The notes under the pieces were generated by a model. The model saw only the letters and a program-made list of their open reading frames with translations, did not search any database and was not told where the DNA came from. Shown one piece after another: positions 63,589 to 64,000 of a stretch of DNA of 64,000 nucleotides. This stretch comes from Prosthecochloris sp. (GTDB lineage: Bacteria; Bacteroidota; Chlorobiia; Chlorobiales; Chlorobiaceae): assembly GCA_015482705.2 (NCBI GenBank), contig JADMLA020000019.1:29973-93972 (forward strand), given 5' to 3'. The translations under genes and the position numbers were made by a program. Each line of letters begins with the position of its first letter. Within the stretch, counting starts at the first letter, position 1.

Positions 63589-63956
63589 GCAACCTCCTTG
63601 GAAAGGCTTCTCGGAAGATGGGTACTCCATAAAGAATACAGTGCTCTCCCGAACCTGGTTCGTCGGGAGTGTTTTTTTATAACCGGAAAAATGCGTCATT
63701 TGTTCCGGCTATTGAATGACAACCATACAAATCGCCATCGAGGGAGGAGGGCAAAGGAGCGCGCGTATAAGCGTTCAAGAGCAACAAAGAAGAAGTGACG
63801 TTCACAGAGGTGTGTGGGGGTGGGTTAAAGAATAGGAGTGAGCGGTAAAAGGAGCGAGATGGATAGAAGGGTAGAGGGTAAGTGTAGATGAAGAAGAAGT
63901 AAACCACAAAAGCCCGTCTATGTTGAGACGGGCTTTTTGATGTGTGTAGTAAAAAA
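63589..63956. other. Purine-rich intergenic region before the rRNA operon end
   Basis: 368 bases. About 63700-63900 is unusually G/A-rich on the plus strand (GGGAGGAGGGCAAAGGAG, GGTGTGTGGGGGTGGG) without a gene. A terminator closes the rRNA operon at 63907-63936. Confidence 0.55.
63907..63936 (-). terminator. rRNA operon terminator
   Basis: AAAAGCCCGTCT pairs with AGACGGGCTTTT; on the minus strand it lies about 20 bases past the 5S rRNA 3' end and ends in a TTTT run. Typical intrinsic terminator of an rrn operon. Confidence 0.85.
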
Positions 63957-64000
63957 TCGGCGACGACCTACTCTCCCGCAGTTAAGCAGTACCATCGGCT
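63957..64000 (-). rRNA. rrf: 5S rRNA, 3' end (partial)
   Basis: The minus strand reads AGCCGATGGTACTGCTTAAC, then TGCGGGAGAGTAGGTCGTCG, the 3' third of bacterial 5S rRNA. The gene continues past the right edge, so the rest of the operon (23S, 16S) lies beyond. Confidence 0.93.

Noticed and set aside
1..64000. CRISPR array or intact insertion sequence
   Set aside because: No regularly spaced repeats and no transposase-like frame found in the window.

Overview
The window reads as a chromosome segment of an anaerobic green sulfur bacterium (Chlorobiaceae; Prosthecochloris or Chlorobium-like, genus not provable from sequence alone). The evidence is a chlorophyllide reductase subunit (BchZ), a sulfide:quinone reductase-type flavoprotein, a polysulfide-reductase-like molybdoenzyme operon, an octaheme c-type cytochrome with a cytochrome b partner, and the C5-pathway aminotransferase HemL.

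Layout. 1-4.5 kb: a 640-bp AT-rich non-coding region, then a psrABC-like operon (Mo-bisPGD subunit with Tat signal, four-cluster ferredoxin subunit, NrfD-type membrane subunit). 4.5-11.2 kb: accessory genes (SOUL lipoprotein, DinB-like, DUF2461, DUF202, Acg-type nitroreductase-fold protein, methyltransferase, two unknowns) and a Fic remnant. 11.4-15.5 kb: sulfur redox genes on the minus strand (octaheme cytochrome plus cytochrome b; SQR plus an unlisted 38-residue ORF). 15.7-21.6 kb: ruvX, pyrE, tyrA, nadK, a large unknown protein and hemL. 21.7-28.5 kb: DUF190/CrcB, a Ca2+/Na+ exchanger, a HAD phosphatase, and a zur-znuACB zinc uptake operon. 28.6-30.5 kb: leuA behind a leucine-rich leader peptide and an attenuator. 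30.5-34.5 kb: an NlpE/META lipoprotein and a small foreign-looking block (broken AraC and GIY-YIG genes, AraC-MGMT fusion, EamA transporter) lying between a 3' half-copy of tRNA-Asn and the intact tRNA-Asn. 34.7-41.8 kb: the fatty-acid cluster DUF177-rpmF-plsX-fabH-fabD-fabG-acpP-fabF-rnc. 41.9-47.6 kb: gcvPB, an HNH nuclease, a GH3 hexosaminidase and bchZ. 48.1-52.4 kb: thrS-infC-rpmI-rplT-pheS. 52.5-55.3 kb: two small hypotheticals and the rpsF-ssb-rpsR-rplI operon. 55.4-60.9 kb: xth, a glycosyltransferase operon, and assorted small genes. 61-64 kb: an exported unknown, a baeRF-type eRF1-like protein, an rRNA terminator, and the 3' end of a 5S rRNA gene running off the right edge.

How the genes work together. 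The sulfur modules would pass electrons between sulfide/polysulfide or other sulfur oxyanions and the quinone pool. BchZ and HemL serve bacteriochlorophyll and tetrapyrrole synthesis. The fab and ribosomal/translation blocks are housekeeping operons in widely conserved order. The observations most worth a second look are the leuA attenuator, the tRNA-Asn-bounded block with a GIY-YIG gene ending next to a tRNA half, the membrane-anchored octaheme cytochrome with its cytochrome b, and the small ORF behind sqr.
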